Shown: piece after piece, positions 10,263 to 20,112 of the stretch | How positions within the stretch are numbered: the first letter of the stretch is position 1 | Layout of the letters: each line of letters starts with the position of its first letter | Source: Rana temporaria | Lineage: Eukaryota > Chordata > Amphibia > Anura > Ranidae | Assembly (NCBI RefSeq): GCF_905171775.1 | Contig: NC_053489.1 | Span: 589,177,832-589,241,831 of the forward strand | Reading direction: 5' to 3' | Length of the DNA: 64,000 nucleotides | The notes under the pieces: generated by a model | What the model was told of the DNA's origin: nothing | Seen by the model: the letters and a program-made list of their open reading frames with translations, nothing else | The model's database searches: none | Made by a program: the position numbers and the translations under genes

Positions 10263-11741
10263 ATGGTGAAGTCAAGAGAATGGTCCAGGAAGACAAGAGA
10301 AGAGGTGATTACTCTTCACAGGAAGGGCAATGGCTATAAGAAGATTGCAAAGATGTTAAACATACCAAGAGACACCATAGGAAGCATCATTCTCAAATTC
10401 AAGGCAAAGGGCACTGTTGAAACGCTACCTGGTCGTGGCAGAAAGAAGATGCTTTGACTGCTGTGCGTTACCTGAAGCGTAGAGTGGAGAAAAGTCCCCG
10501 TGTGACTGCTGAGGAACTGAGAAAAGATTTGTCAGATGTGGGTACTGAAGTTTCTGCTCTGACAATACGGCGCACACTGCGTAATGAAGGCCTCCATGCC
10601 AGAACTCCCAGGCGCACCCCCTTGCTGTCTCCAAAGAATAAGAAGAGTCGACTGCAGTATGCCAAAAATCATGTGGACAAACCACAGAAGTTTTGGGATT
10701 GTGTTCTGTGGACTGATGAAACAAAATTAGAACTGTTTGGGCCCATGGATCAACGATATGTTTGGAGGAGGAAGTACAAGGCCTATGTTGAAAAGAACAC
10801 CTTGCCTACTGTGAAGCATGGCGGGGGGTCAATCATGCTTTGGGGCTGTTTTGCTTCTGCAGGTACAGGGAAGCTTCAGCGTGTGCAAGGTACCATGAAT
10901 TCTCTTCAGTACCAGGAGATATTGGATGACAATGTGATGCAGTCCGTCACAAGCCTGAGGCTTGGGAGACGTTGGACCTTTCAACAGGACAATGATCCCA
11001 AACATACCTCCAAGTCCACTAGAGCATGGTTGCAGATTAAAGGCTGGAACATTTTGGAGTGGCCATCGCAGTCACCAGACTTAAAGGGTCACTAAAGGAA
11101 TTTTTTTTTTTAGCTAAATAGATTCCTTTACCTTACTGCAGTCCTGGTTTCATGTCCTCATTGTTCATTTTTGCTTTGATGTTGCTGTAAATCCTCTCTG
11201 TTCTGGACACTTCCTGGTTGTCTGTTTCCTGATCACCACAGTACTGGGAGATTTCTCACTGTGGTGACTAATCAAGGAGGTGTGATTACTGTGTGTAAAA
11301 CAAAACTGGATTGGTGCTGAGGGGTTTTAGACAAAGCATCGCTGCCCTCTATTGGCTCTTTGTCTCTGTACATCAGAGAACCAGGAAACAACAGCAAAAA
11401 CGAAACTAAACTGCAGGTACATTATATGATTGTTTTTTATCTATTTTTAATCATTTTTAAAAGGAATCAGTTAACTATTATGTCTCCTATACCCTGTAAA
11501 CGGTCATTTCAGCAAAAAAAATGTTTTCCTTTAGTGACCCTTTAAATCCGATTGAGAACCTCTGGTGGGACTTAAAGAAAGCAGTTGCAGTGCGCAAGCC
11601 TAAGAATGTGACTGAACTGGAGGCTTTTGCCCATGACTAATGGGCAAAGATACCCGTAGATCGCTGCAAGACACTTGTGTCAAGCTATGCTTCACGTTTA
11701 AAAGCTGTTCTAACTGTAAAAGGATGTTGTACTAAGTACTA
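10263..11741 (+). pseudogene. Tc1-like transposase, frameshifted and split by a MITE
   Basis: The start is ATG 10263 (MVKSREWSRKT). The paired helix-turn-helix region has KGNGYKKIAKMLNIPRDT. A frameshift near 10450 moves the frame to TAVRYLKRRVEKSPRVTAE. The DDE core has WTDETK, FQQDNDPKHTS and, past the MITE, NPIENLWWDLK, so all three catalytic acids are still coded. A TAA interrupts the C-terminal part near 11639, and the conserved end ASRLKAV is followed by a stop at 11739. The product in the family cuts and pastes the element at TA sites; this copy cannot make it. Confidence 0.9.
11085..11541. mobile_element. T2/Kolobok-type MITE inside the Tc1 transposase
   Basis: TTAA duplications at 11081-11084 and 11542-11545 flank ends AGGGTCACTAAAGG and CCTTTAGTGACCCT. 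TTAA plus AGGG/AGGR ends are typical of the amphibian T2 group (Kolobok superfamily). It sits between the PDL and NP codons of the transposase. A second copy is at 36370. Confidence 0.9.
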
Positions 11742-11956
11742 AGATTGAATGTCACTTGGGGGTTGAATAAAACTGATAATGATGTGAGCACAGAAAAGAC
11801 ATTTGTGGTTATTTCATTATAAATGTTATATTTTTCTGACCTACACGTGCCTCTTTGATTTAATTGTAAGCAGGATGACTGAATGATCAAAATCAATGTC
11901 AAACTGGCCAAAAAAATCAATTTCAGTGGGGGTTGAATAATTTTGAATACAACTGT

Positions 11957-12332
11957 ACCTTGATGTCGCTCTATAGCCTGTGGCATTGTTTATATTGATC
12001 CAGTGGGTGCAGTACAGTGTTTCCCAACCTTTTTTTTTTTTTTTTCCCCTCTTAGCCAAGGCACCGTTTGTGCATATTTTAATCTCAAGTGACCCCATTC
12101 TAAAATGTAAAAAACCAAACTAATAATTTTCCATAATGCTGTGAAATTGACACATAGGACAGGCACCAAAAAATAAGCTGCATTCACATCTCTGCGTTTT
12201 GAATCATGGTCAGATTTGCTGTGTTTATAAAGCGCTGAGGTGTGAATGACAAATTGCAGAAAGCACATTTGAGATGCCATTCATTTGAATGGCACCTAAA
12301 ATCATGGTGTGGTTTTGCCGCAGTAAATCACA
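11957..12332. other. Repeat-derived stretch
   Basis: It has a poly-T run at 12032-12047 and a CAGTGTTTCCCAACC motif near 12014 that looks like a hAT end. The matching end was not found and there is no coding signal. Confidence 0.35.
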
Positions 12333-12340
12333 CTGCAATC

Positions 12341-12983
12341 TAGGGCTGCAACTAACGATTATTTTCATAATTGATTAGTTGGCCGATTATTGTTTCGATT
12401 AATCGGATAATAGCCTTAAAAAAAATAATTGCTTTTTTATTTTTTTTTGGGCCAATTTGTTGTTGGGCAGATTACTAAACACAAATTGCAGCAAAAACAC
12501 ATTACATGCTTTTCTGCAGCTTCTCCATTGAAGTATATTGAACAAAAAAAAACAAAATAGCACCGTTTTGCGTTAAAAACTCCTTGCCCTTTCCAAATAC
12601 GCAGCAGCTGAAAAGAAATCATGGATGTGAATGTGTCCCATTGGAAAACATGTAAATGAACTGTAGTGTGTTTCTGCAAAAAGCACCAAAAAAACAGAGG
12701 TGTGACCCTGGCCTGAGATGTTTAGTAACATAATGGGGGTTAAAAAAACAAAAATTAGTACAAAAAGAGCAAATAATCGCTACTGTAAGGGGTTAATTTT
12801 TTTACTGTGGGACAGTGAAAGTAATATTTACAGTAGAGATTTGCTTTTTTGTACTATAAAGGGCTAATTTTAGTTTTTTTAACCCCATTATGTTACTGGC
12901 CGATTAATCGATTATGAAAATTGTAATCGATTAATTTCATAATCGATTAGTTGTCGATTAATCGATTAGTTGTTTTGGCCCTA
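12341..12983. mobile_element. hAT-type MITE
   Basis: 8-bp duplications CTGCAATC at 12333-12340 and 12984-12991 flank ends TAGGGCTGCAACTA and TTTTGGCCCTA. Internal arrays of ATCGATTA are typical of the widespread 'GCAACTAACGATTA' hAT MITEs. A foreign-looking block at about 12460-12710 may be a further insertion. Confidence 0.85.
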
Positions 12984-13059
12984 CTGCAATCATAGCAACT
13001 CACATTGTGTGAAACTTGTCCAAAAAAGTTCAGGAGCTACTTTTGGGTGACATGCTTCA

Positions 13060-13235
13060 TGCGATGTGTAGAAAACAAAGGATGGCAGCACTCCCATACA
13101 TGATGCAATTAAGATTTATTCCAAAAGGATAGAAACAGCACTCAATGGTGTACAGGCAGGGGAAAGCAGGTAACCCGTTTCACACGACTAGCATGCTTTG
13201 TCAGAACCATGCCTAAAACAATCACCATACACATA
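13060..13235 (-). mobile_element. Penelope-like terminal repeat remnant
   Basis: It resembles the other hammerhead-bearing fragments: a hammerhead-like block, then on the minus strand AT-rich sequence with AATAAA-like and ATTGAGTGCTG motifs. There is no coding part. Confidence 0.45.
13169..13207 (-). ncRNA. Degenerate hammerhead-like motif
   Basis: Minus-strand order is GGTT, CTGACAA, a weak stem II (GCATGCTAGTCGTGT), GAAAC, GGGTT and ACC. Stem I pairs GGT with ACC. The core is CUGACAA instead of CUGANGA, so the catalytic G8 is lost. Confidence 0.4.
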
Positions 13236-14407
13236 TAAACAATACCTCACAAAAGTGAGTACACCCCCCACATATTTGTAAATATTTTATTATATCTTTT
13301 CATGTGCCCACAACGGATGAAATTACACTTTGCTACAATGTAAAGTAGTGAGTGTACAGCTTGTATAACAGTGTCAATTTGCTGTCCCCTCAAAATAACT
13401 CAACACAGCCATTAATGTCTAAACAGCTGGCAAGAAAAGTGAGTACACCCCTAAGAAAAAATGTCCTAATTTGGACCAAAGTGTCAATATTTTGTGTGGC
13501 CACCATTATTTTCCAGCACTGCCTTAACCCTCTTGAGCATGGACTTCACCAGAGCATCACAGGTTGCCCCTGAAGTTCTCTTCCACTGCTCCATGACGAC
13601 ATCACAGAGCTGGTAGATTTTAGAGATCTTGTGCTCCTCCACCTTCTGTTTGAGGATGTCCCACAGATTCTCAATAGGGTTAAAGTCTGGAGACATGCTT
13701 GGCCAGTCCATCACCTTTACCCTCAGATTCTTTAGCAAGACAGTGGTGGTCTTGGAGCTGTGTTTGGGGTCGTTATGTTGGAATACTGCTTTGTGGCCCA
13801 GTCTCTGAAGGGGAGGGATCATGCTCTGCTTCAGTATGTCACAGTACATGTTGGCATTCATGGTTCCCTCAATGAACTGTAGCTCCCCAGTGCCGGCAGC
13901 ACTCATGCAGCTCCAGACCATGACACTCCCACCACCATGCAAAACACACTTGTCTTTGTACTCCTCACCTGGTTGCCGCCACACACGCTTGACACCACCT
14001 CAGCCAAAAAAAATTTATCTTGGTTTTATCAGACCACAAAACATGGTTCCAGTAATCCATGTCCTTATTCTGCTTGGTTTCAGCAAACTGTTTGCAGGCT
14101 TTCTTTAGAAGAGGCTTCCTTCTGGGATGACGGCCATGCATACCAATTTGATGCAGCATGCAGCGTATGGTCGGAGCACTGACAGGCTGACCCCCCACCC
14201 CTTCAACCTCTGCAGCAATGCTGGCAGCACTCATACGTCTATTTCCAAAAGACAACCTCTTGATATGACGCTGAGCACGTGCACTCAACTTCTTTGGTCA
14301 AACGTGGCAAGGCCTGTTCTGAGTGGAAGCTGTCCTGTTAACCACTGTCTTGGCCACCGTTCTGCAGCTCAGTTTTAGAGTCTTGGCAATCTTCTTATAG
14401 CCTAGGC

Positions 14408-14542
14408 CAGGGATATGCAATTAGCGGATCTCCAGCTGTTGCAGAACTACAAGTCCCATGAGGCGAGACTCATGCATGACACCCAGAGGCATGATGGGAC
14501 TAGTTCTGCAACAGCTGGAGGTCCGCTAATTGCATATCCCTG
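14408..14542. mobile_element. hAT-type MITE, 135-bp hairpin
   Basis: Perfect 8-bp duplications GCCTAGGC at 14400-14407 and 14543-14550 flank ends CAGGGATATGCAATTAGCGG and its complement. The interior CAGCTGTTGCAGAACTACAA is shared with the hAT MITEs at 34812 and 51513. Confidence 0.93.
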
Positions 14543-14567
14543 GCCTAGGCCATTTTTATGTAGAACA

Positions 14568-16130
14568 TAGTTACATAGTTAGTCAGGTTGAAAAAAGACA
14601 CAAGTCCATCCAGTTCAACCACAAAAAATAAACAAACAAAATAAAAAACACAGTACAATCCCATACACCCAACTCCATACCCACAGTTGATCCAGAGGAA
14701 GGCAAAAAACCCCAGCAGAGCATGATCCAATTTGCTACAGCAGGGGAAAAAATTCCTTCCTGATCCCCCGAGAGGCAATCGGATTTACCCCGGATCAACT
14801 TTACCTACAAATCTTAGTACTCAATTATTTTATGTACATTTAGGAAAGTATCCAGGCCTTTCTTAAAGCAATCTACTGAGCTGGCCAGAACCACCTCTGG
14901 AGGGAGTCTGTTCCACATTTTCACAGCTCTTACTGTGAAGAAACCTTTCCGTATTTGGAGGTGACATCTCTTTTCCTCTAGACGTAAAGAGTGCCCCCTT
15001 GTCCTCAGTGTTGACCGTAAAGTGAATAACTCAACATCAAGTCCACTGTATGGACCTCTTATATATTTGTACATGTTGATCATATCCCCCCTAATTCTCC
15101 TCTTCTCAAGAGTGAATAAATTCAGTTCCTCTAATCTTTCCTCATAGCTGAGCTCCTCCATGCCTCTTATCAGTTTGGTTGCCCTACTCTGCACTTTCTC
15201 CAGTTCTCCGATATCCTTTTTGAGAACTGAAGCCCAAAACTGAACTGCATATTCCAGATGAGGTCTTACTAATGATTTGTACAGAGGCAAAATGATATCT
15301 CTGTCTCTGGAGTCCATACCTCTCTTAATACAAGAAAGGACTTTGCTCGCTTTGGAAACCGCAGCTTGGCATTGCATGTTATTATTGAGCTTATGATCTA
15401 CCAAAACCCCCAGATCCTTCTCCACTACAGATCCCCCCAGTTGTACTCCCCCTAGTATGTATGATGCATGCATATTCTTAGCCCCCAAGTGCATAACTTT
15501 ACATTTATCTACATAAAACCTCATCTGCCACTTAGTCGCCCAATTAGACAGAGCATTGAGGTCGGCTTGTAAATTGGCGACATCCTGCAAGGACGTTATT
15601 CCACTGCATAGCTTGGTGTCATCTGCAAAGACAGAAATGTTACTTTTGATCTCAGACCCAATATCATTTATAAATATATTGAAAAGTAAGGGTCCCAGCA
15701 CTGAACCTTGGGGTACACCACTCATAACATTGGACCATTCAGAGTAAGAATCATTAACCACGACTCTCTGAATTCTGTCTTTCAGCCAGTTTTCTATCCA
15801 TTTACAAACTGATATATCCAATCCTGTAGACCTTACCTTACACATGAGCCGTGTGTGCGGAACTGTATCGAACGCTTTTGCAAAATCCAAATATATCACG
15901 TCCACAGCCACGCCTCTGTCCAGGGTTTTACTTACCTCTTCATAAAAGGAAATCAGGTTTGTCTGACAACTTCTGTCTTTCATAAATCCATGTTGTCTGC
16001 TGCTTAAATAGTTTTTTTCCAGCAAGAACTCATCCATGTGGTCTTTTATTAAACGTTCCAGTATCTTCCCAACTATAGAAGTTAGACTAACAGGTCTATA
16101 GTTACTTGGTAAAGACTTTGTTCCCTTTTT
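14568..16130 (-). mobile_element. CR1-clade LINE, 5' truncated
   Basis: It encodes the C-terminal part of a CR1 reverse transcriptase and ends at low coordinates with a 3' UTR (CAACCTGACTAACTATGTAAC on the minus strand) typical of frog CR1. It inserted into the Tc1 host sequence between AACA at 14564-14567 and AACA at 16132-16135. Confidence 0.92.
14814..16130 (-). CDS. CR1 reverse transcriptase, C-terminal ~438 residues, open
   Basis: One uninterrupted frame covers the RT palm and thumb. Motifs in order are SNYRPVSLTSIVGKILERLI, QHGFMKDRSC, YLDFAKAFDTVPH, SGVPQGSVLGPLLF, SVFADDTKL (catalytic FADD) and LGVLVDHKL. The CR1-specific tail follows with SLVRPHLEYAVQFW, ATKLIRGM, RRIRGDMINMYKY and FFTVRAVKMWNRLP. 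The 5' truncation removes the endonuclease and the first RT motifs, so there is no true start codon and this cannot act as a whole ORF2. The lack of stops suggests a young insertion. The family protein copies LINE RNA at nicked target DNA. Confidence 0.93.
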   Translation of the reverse strand, partial: KKGTKSLPSNYRPVSLTSIVGKILERLIKDHMDEFLLEKNYLSSRQHGFMKDRSCQTNLISFYEEVSKTLDRGVAVDVIYLDFAKAFDTVPHTRLMCKVRSTGLDISVCKWIENWLKDRIQRVVVNDSYSEWSNVMSGVPQGSVLGPLLFNIFINDIGSEIKSNISVFADDTKLCSGITSLQDVANLQADLNALSNWATKWQMRFYVDKCKVMHLGAKNMHASYILGGVQLGGSVVEKDLGVLVDHKLNNNMQCQAAVSKASKVLSCIKRGMDSRDRDIILPLYKSLVRPHLEYAVQFWASVLKKDIGELEKVQSRATKLIRGMEELSYEERLEELNLFTLEKRRIRGDMINMYKYIRGPYSGLDVELFTLRSTLRTRGHSLRLEEKRCHLQIRKGFFTVRAVKMWNRLPPEVVLASSVDCFKKGLDTFLNVHKIIEY

Positions 16131-16384
16131 AAACAATTCTTTTTTTTTTCAGATCCTCAGTGTGTTCTTTACCATGATGTGCCATGTTGAACTTCAAGTG
16201 ACCAGTATAAGAGTGTGAGAGTGATAACACAAAATGTAACACACCATCTCCCCATTAACATCGGTGACCTTGTAACACTAATAAGTCACATGACATCAGG
16301 GAGGGAAAATGGCAAATTGGGTCCAATCTGGATATTTTCACTTAGGGGTCTACTCACTTTTGTTGCCAGCGGTTTAGACATTAA

Positions 16385-17347
16385 CCACTTAAGGACCGCC
16401 GCCTGTAGATATACGTCCACAGAATGGCACGGCTGGGCAGATGGACGTACCGGCACGTCCTGTACATCTACCCAGCCGTGGGTCGCAGGCGCGCGCCCAC
16501 GACCCGGTCCGAAGCTCCGGGACCGTGGGCCCCGCGGACCCGATCGCCGCTGGGGTCCCGCGATCGGTCCCCGGAACTGAAGAACGGGGAGAGCCGCGTG
16601 TAAACACGGCTTCCCCGTGCTTCACTGTGGCGGTTACATCGATCGTGTCATCCCCTTTATAGGGAGACACAATCGATGACGTCACTCCTACAGCCACACC
16701 CCCCTACAGTTGTAAACACACACTAGGTGAAACATAACCCCTTCAGCGCCCCCTGTGGTTAACTCCCAAACTGCAACTGTCATTTCCACAATAAAGAATG
16801 CATTTTAAATGCATTTTTTGCTGTGAAAATGACAATGGTTCCAAAATTGTGCGAAGTGTCCGCCATAATGTCGCAGTCATGAAAAAAATCGCTGATCGCC
16901 GCCATTAGTAGTAAAACAAATTTTTTTTTATGAAAATGCAATAAAACTATCCCCTATTTTGTAAACGCTACTAATTTTGCGCAAACCAACCGATAAATGC
17001 TTATTGTGATTTTTTTTTACCAAAAATATGTAGAAGAATACGTATCGGCCTAAACTGAGGAAAAACATTTTTTTATATATTTTTGGGGATATTTATTATA
17101 GCAAAAAGTAAAAAATATTGAATTTTTTTCAAAATTGTCGCTGTATTTTTGTTTATAGCACAAAAAATAAAAACCGCAGAGGTGATCAAATACCACCAAA
17201 AGAAAGCTCTATTTGTGGGAAAAAAGGACGCTCATTTTGTTTGAGAGCCACGTCGCACGACTGCGCAATTGTCAGTTAAAGCGACGCAGTCCCGAATCGC
17301 AAAAAGGGGCCTGGTCCTTACCTGCATTTTGTCCGGGGCTTAAGTGG
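16385..17347. mobile_element. TTAA-target element, family A, copy inside Tc1
   Basis: TTAA at 16381-16384 and 17348-17351 flank ends CCACTTAAGGACC and GGGGCTTAAGTGG. The host on both sides is the Tc1 sequence GGTTTAGACATTAATGGCTG, rejoined exactly at TTAA. Internal landmarks are the GCGCCCCCTGTGGTTAA block and GCCTAAACTGAGG. Confidence 0.92.
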
Positions 17348-17519
17348 TTAATGGCTGTTTGTTGAGTTATTTTGAGGGGACAGCAAATTGACACTGTACA
17401 AGCTGTACACTCACTACATTGTAGCAAAGTGTAATTTCTTCAGTGTTGTCACATGAAAAGATATAATAAAATATTTACAAAAGTGTGAGGGGTGTACTCA
17501 CTTTTTGTGAGATACTGTA

Positions 17520-17904
17520 TATATCGTAACATCACATGTAGTTAATTATTCAATTAGGTGATTGAACCCACTGTTTCCAACTTTTTGTTCTCAAACACAA
17601 ATATTTGCATATAATTCCAAATAGATCAAAAGAGCACTGGCTTCTCAAAATAAAGTATCTGAAAAGAAAAAAGATATATAAATACTAGTGTCCTTATGAA
17701 AATAAAAAGAAAAGAACAAAATGTAAATAAAAAATTCATATAGCAGAAATATATTAGTTGAAAACAAACACACCAATTAATATATGCAAACATTTTTAAT
17801 TTGTGACCCATCCAAAGATATAAGTAATGGATGGAAAGACCAAACATACAAAAAGCAAAAAACTATTTGTAAGATAATCAAACTCACGTTCCATAAAAAA
17901 AAAA
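17520..17904. other. AT-rich non-coding stretch
   Basis: No gene or complete repeat is seen. It may be the 3' flank of the Penelope-like element that follows on the minus strand. Confidence 0.3.
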
Positions 17905-19084
17905 AAAATCTTAAAAATGTGTCAAATCCCACTCAAAGTTGAGGCCCATTGGAATTCTGGTTTGTAGAGAAAAAAAAATCCAGAACATCTCACATTTGCA
18001 TAGGGTCCTAAAAACATCACCACCCCTCCTAAGGTTGGTGACCTTCTTTGCACCAATTGGACCCCATTAAAGTGTCTGGCCACATTGGTTATTTTTGTTC
18101 CTTCTCATTGTCATAGACATGATCATTAATAAAAACTAAGCTTCCCTGGGACACACAGATAGAGTTGGTCTGTGAGAGCAAGAAGGACCCGTAGGATATA
18201 TCACCGCGTGGGATTTTAAAGGCCCTGGCTAGGGGTTTAGCCACATGTTTATACTGCCTTACGTTCTGGTAAGCCTCTCAAATTTAGGGTGTTTTGGTGG
18301 TGGTGGTCCCTTGAGTCACGAATACCTTGTATATGCTGGTCCTGCTGTACTTCACCATTGAGTTCCTTCTTTTTGTGTGTGACACGCCGTGATCTTGTGG
18401 CTCTTGGTGCGGGAAGCTTCAACATCCACCCCCTTGTCATCCCCCTGCGAGGATCATCAAAAGGCCCTGGCTGGGGTTTGCAGCCGCAAGCTTGTCATTG
18501 CTTGCCATCCGGTAAGCCTCCACCTTTCTATCTAGTGGTGTCGGTCATCGCATATGTTTTCAACAATTTATTCAATACTGAAGAACTTGCTTGCAATGAT
18601 TTTTGATTGACACAAAGACTCTTTTGCCAGTTATTTGTTTTATTCCTCTTTAAATTAGGGGTTTTTGCATATTTATATTATTTCCATTATTTTTTGTTAT
18701 CAACTGTTTGTTTAGCTTAGTTTTTATTAATAGCGCAACATTTTTTCTGTTCCTTACGTGATTTGTGTTTGTATGACACTGCCGTGTTGCAGCTAAGTTA
18801 GTTATTCTAAGTGTGTAAGCGCGGTATTTTCTCTTTTTGTCAATAGACATGATCATGCAACCCGTCCCGAAGCCTTCTGATTGTGTGTCCTACATATTGT
18901 ATTGCACAAATTTTGCTAATTATCAAATAGACAACATTTCTGGTGTTACAATTTATGAAGGATTTATTGTTAAAGGACCTATGATTCACAGTAGAAAAAA
19001 ATTTATCACTTTGTAACAACCAGGGACAACACGGACAACCGGTACTTTCACATTTAAATGTCCGGGTGAAATCCAACCATAAGA
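17905..19084 (-). pseudogene. Penelope-like retroelement C-terminus with GIY-YIG endonuclease, broken
   Basis: From 19084 down to 18843 the minus strand reads CESTGCPCC, FINCNTRNVVYLI and IQYVGHTIRRLRDGLHDHVY. This is the Cys-rich linker and GIY-YIG start (VVYLI...QYVG) of Penelope-like endonucleases. The sequence resumes at 18126 with NVARHF and ends, after frameshifts, with MGLNFEWDLTHF at about 17940-17905, matching the family's GLN-x-DL ending. Between the parts lies a 716-bp insert flanked by a 14-bp repeat. The upstream RT is missing. The enzyme family nicks DNA for target-primed integration; this copy is dead. Confidence 0.85.
18127..18842. mobile_element. Unclassified insert in the Penelope-like gene
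   Basis: It is flanked by ATAGACATGATCAT at 18113-18126 and 18843-18856. It starts TAATAAAAACTAAGCT, and the same string appears inverted at 18714-18731. Two CCCTGGCTGGGGTTT-like blocks (18222 and 18466) lie inside. There is no coding signal. The 14-bp duplication suggests retroposition. Confidence 0.65.
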
Positions 19085-19260
19085 GTAAGCTATGAATAAG
19101 CACTAAAGTTTGGTGTGAAACGCGTCAGCTTTTTACCCCGTCTGCTGTGGCATGCTTTTTGTGTGTTTTTTGATTTTAAAATAAAAGCAATTTAGCGAAT
19201 TCCATGCAAATGGGGTAGAGAAAATAAGGGTATAAGTTAAGCTGGGTTAATATTTTTTCT
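19085..19260 (+). mobile_element. Penelope-like terminal repeat fragment (plus strand)
   Basis: It begins with a hammerhead-like block and continues through AT-rich sequence with AAAATAAAAGCAATTTAG. The orientation is opposite to the GIY-YIG gene it abuts, so it is a separate insertion or an inverted junction. Confidence 0.5.
19087..19131 (+). ncRNA. Hammerhead-like motif with altered core
   Basis: Stem I pairs AAGCT (19087-19091) with AGCTT (19127-19131). Stem II is a 7-bp stem over 19100-19116. GAAA (19117-19120), ACGCGT and C at the cleavage position are all present. The CUGANGA segment reads ATGAATA (19092-19098), with C3 and G8 replaced. The fold is intact but catalysis is not expected. 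Confidence 0.55.
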
Positions 19261-19329
19261 GTGACAGTACGTTTTTTTTTCTAGGCGTAGCCTCTGTAAT
19301 GTTCTGGGCCATACTTAAAGTAGACAGTT

Positions 19330-20112
19330 TTGCATTTGGCTAGGGTTAGGGTCACTACTGAAAGCACGAGGCAATACTTGGACCCTATAAAGGTTGCACA
19401 GGCAGTCCAACTCTTCCAGGATGGCACATCAATACGTGTCATTGCCAGAAGGTTTGCCGTGTCTCCCAGCACAGTCTCAAGAGCATGGAGGAGATTCCAG
19501 GAGACGGGCAGTTACTCTAGGAGAGCTGGACAGAGCCGTAGAAGGTCCTTAACCCATCAGCAGGACCAGTATCTGCTCCTTTGTGCAAGGAGGAACAGGA
19601 TGAGCACTGCCAGAGCCCTACAAAATAATCTCCAGCAGGCCACTGGTGTGAATGTCTCTGACCAAACAATCAGAAACAGACTTCACGGGGATGGCCTGAG
19701 GGCCCAACGTCCTCTAGTGTGCTATGTGCTCTCTGCCGTACACTGCGGAGCTCGATTGGCTTTTTCCATTGGTCACCAGAATTGGCAGGTCTGCCACTGG
19801 TGCCCCATGCTTTTCACAGATGAGAGCAGATTCACCCTGAGCATATCTGACAGACGTGAAAGGGTCTGCATCTGTAACATCGTTCAGCATGACCGGTTTG
19901 GTGGTGGGTTAGTGATAGTCTGGGGAGGCATATCCATGGAGGGACGTACAGACCTCTACAGGCTGCACAATGGCACCCTGACTGCCATTAGGTATCGGGA
20001 TGATATCCTTGGACCCGTTGTCAGACCCTACGCTGGTGCAGTGGGTCCTGGGTTCCTCCTGGTGCACAACAATGCCCGGCCTCATGTGGCGAGAGCATGC
20101 AGCCAATTCCTG
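19330..20112 (+). pseudogene. Tc1-like transposase, family C, truncated and with a mutated active site
   Basis: An open frame shows an HTH region (VAQAVQLFQDGTSIRVIARR, SPSTVSRAWRRFQETGSY), a second HTH with a SRRRSLTHQQDQYL linker, then LFTDESRFTLS with the first catalytic Asp. Next are VIVWGGISMEGRTDLY, RYRDDILGPVVRPYAG and FLLVHNNARPHVARA. Relatives usually have HDNARPHVA; the catalytic second Asp is Asn here. The match stops at SQFL, before the region with the third acid, so about 90 residues are missing. It is a dead transposase fragment; the start at 19330 is a frame limit, not a tested start. Confidence 0.85.

Larger units (their letters stand above)
9887..11955 (+). mobile_element. 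Tc1-like transposon, family A
   Basis: TA dinucleotides at 9885-9886 and 11956-11957 flank inverted ends: CAGTTTTGTTCAAAATTATT on the left and the complement of AATAATTTTGAATACAACTG on the right. The body encodes a broken DD34E transposase and carries a 457-bp MITE. Without the insert the length is about 1.6 kb, normal for Tc1. Confidence 0.92.
13484..16185 (-). pseudogene. Tc1-like transposase, family B, broken
   Basis: The start codon lies at 16185-16183, followed within the first exon-like piece by the CR1 insertion; the rest runs from about 14567 down to 13484. The middle and C-terminal parts read RPTIRC-like HTH residues, PRRKPLLKKA, WSDKTK, MWRQPGEEYKDK, HGGGSVMVWSC, GTMNANMY, FNPIENLWDILK and GGHTKY. 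A frameshift lies near 13975. The second catalytic block is QHNDPKH, one residue shorter than the usual QHDNDPKH, so the middle Asp is lost. A 135-bp hAT MITE also splits it. It is dead. Confidence 0.88.
13240..17517 (-). mobile_element. Tc1-like transposon, family B, copy 2, heavily nested
   Basis: The right end GAGATACTG is followed by TA at 17518-17519; the left end is a degraded CAATACCTCACAAAAGTGAG. The 200-bp ends (GTACACCCC, CATGAAAAGATATAATAAAA, CCGCTGGCAACAAAAGTGAG) match copies at 35390 and 46551. It hosts a hAT MITE, a CR1 LINE and a TTAA element. Its own sequence totals about 1.6 kb. Confidence 0.9.
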
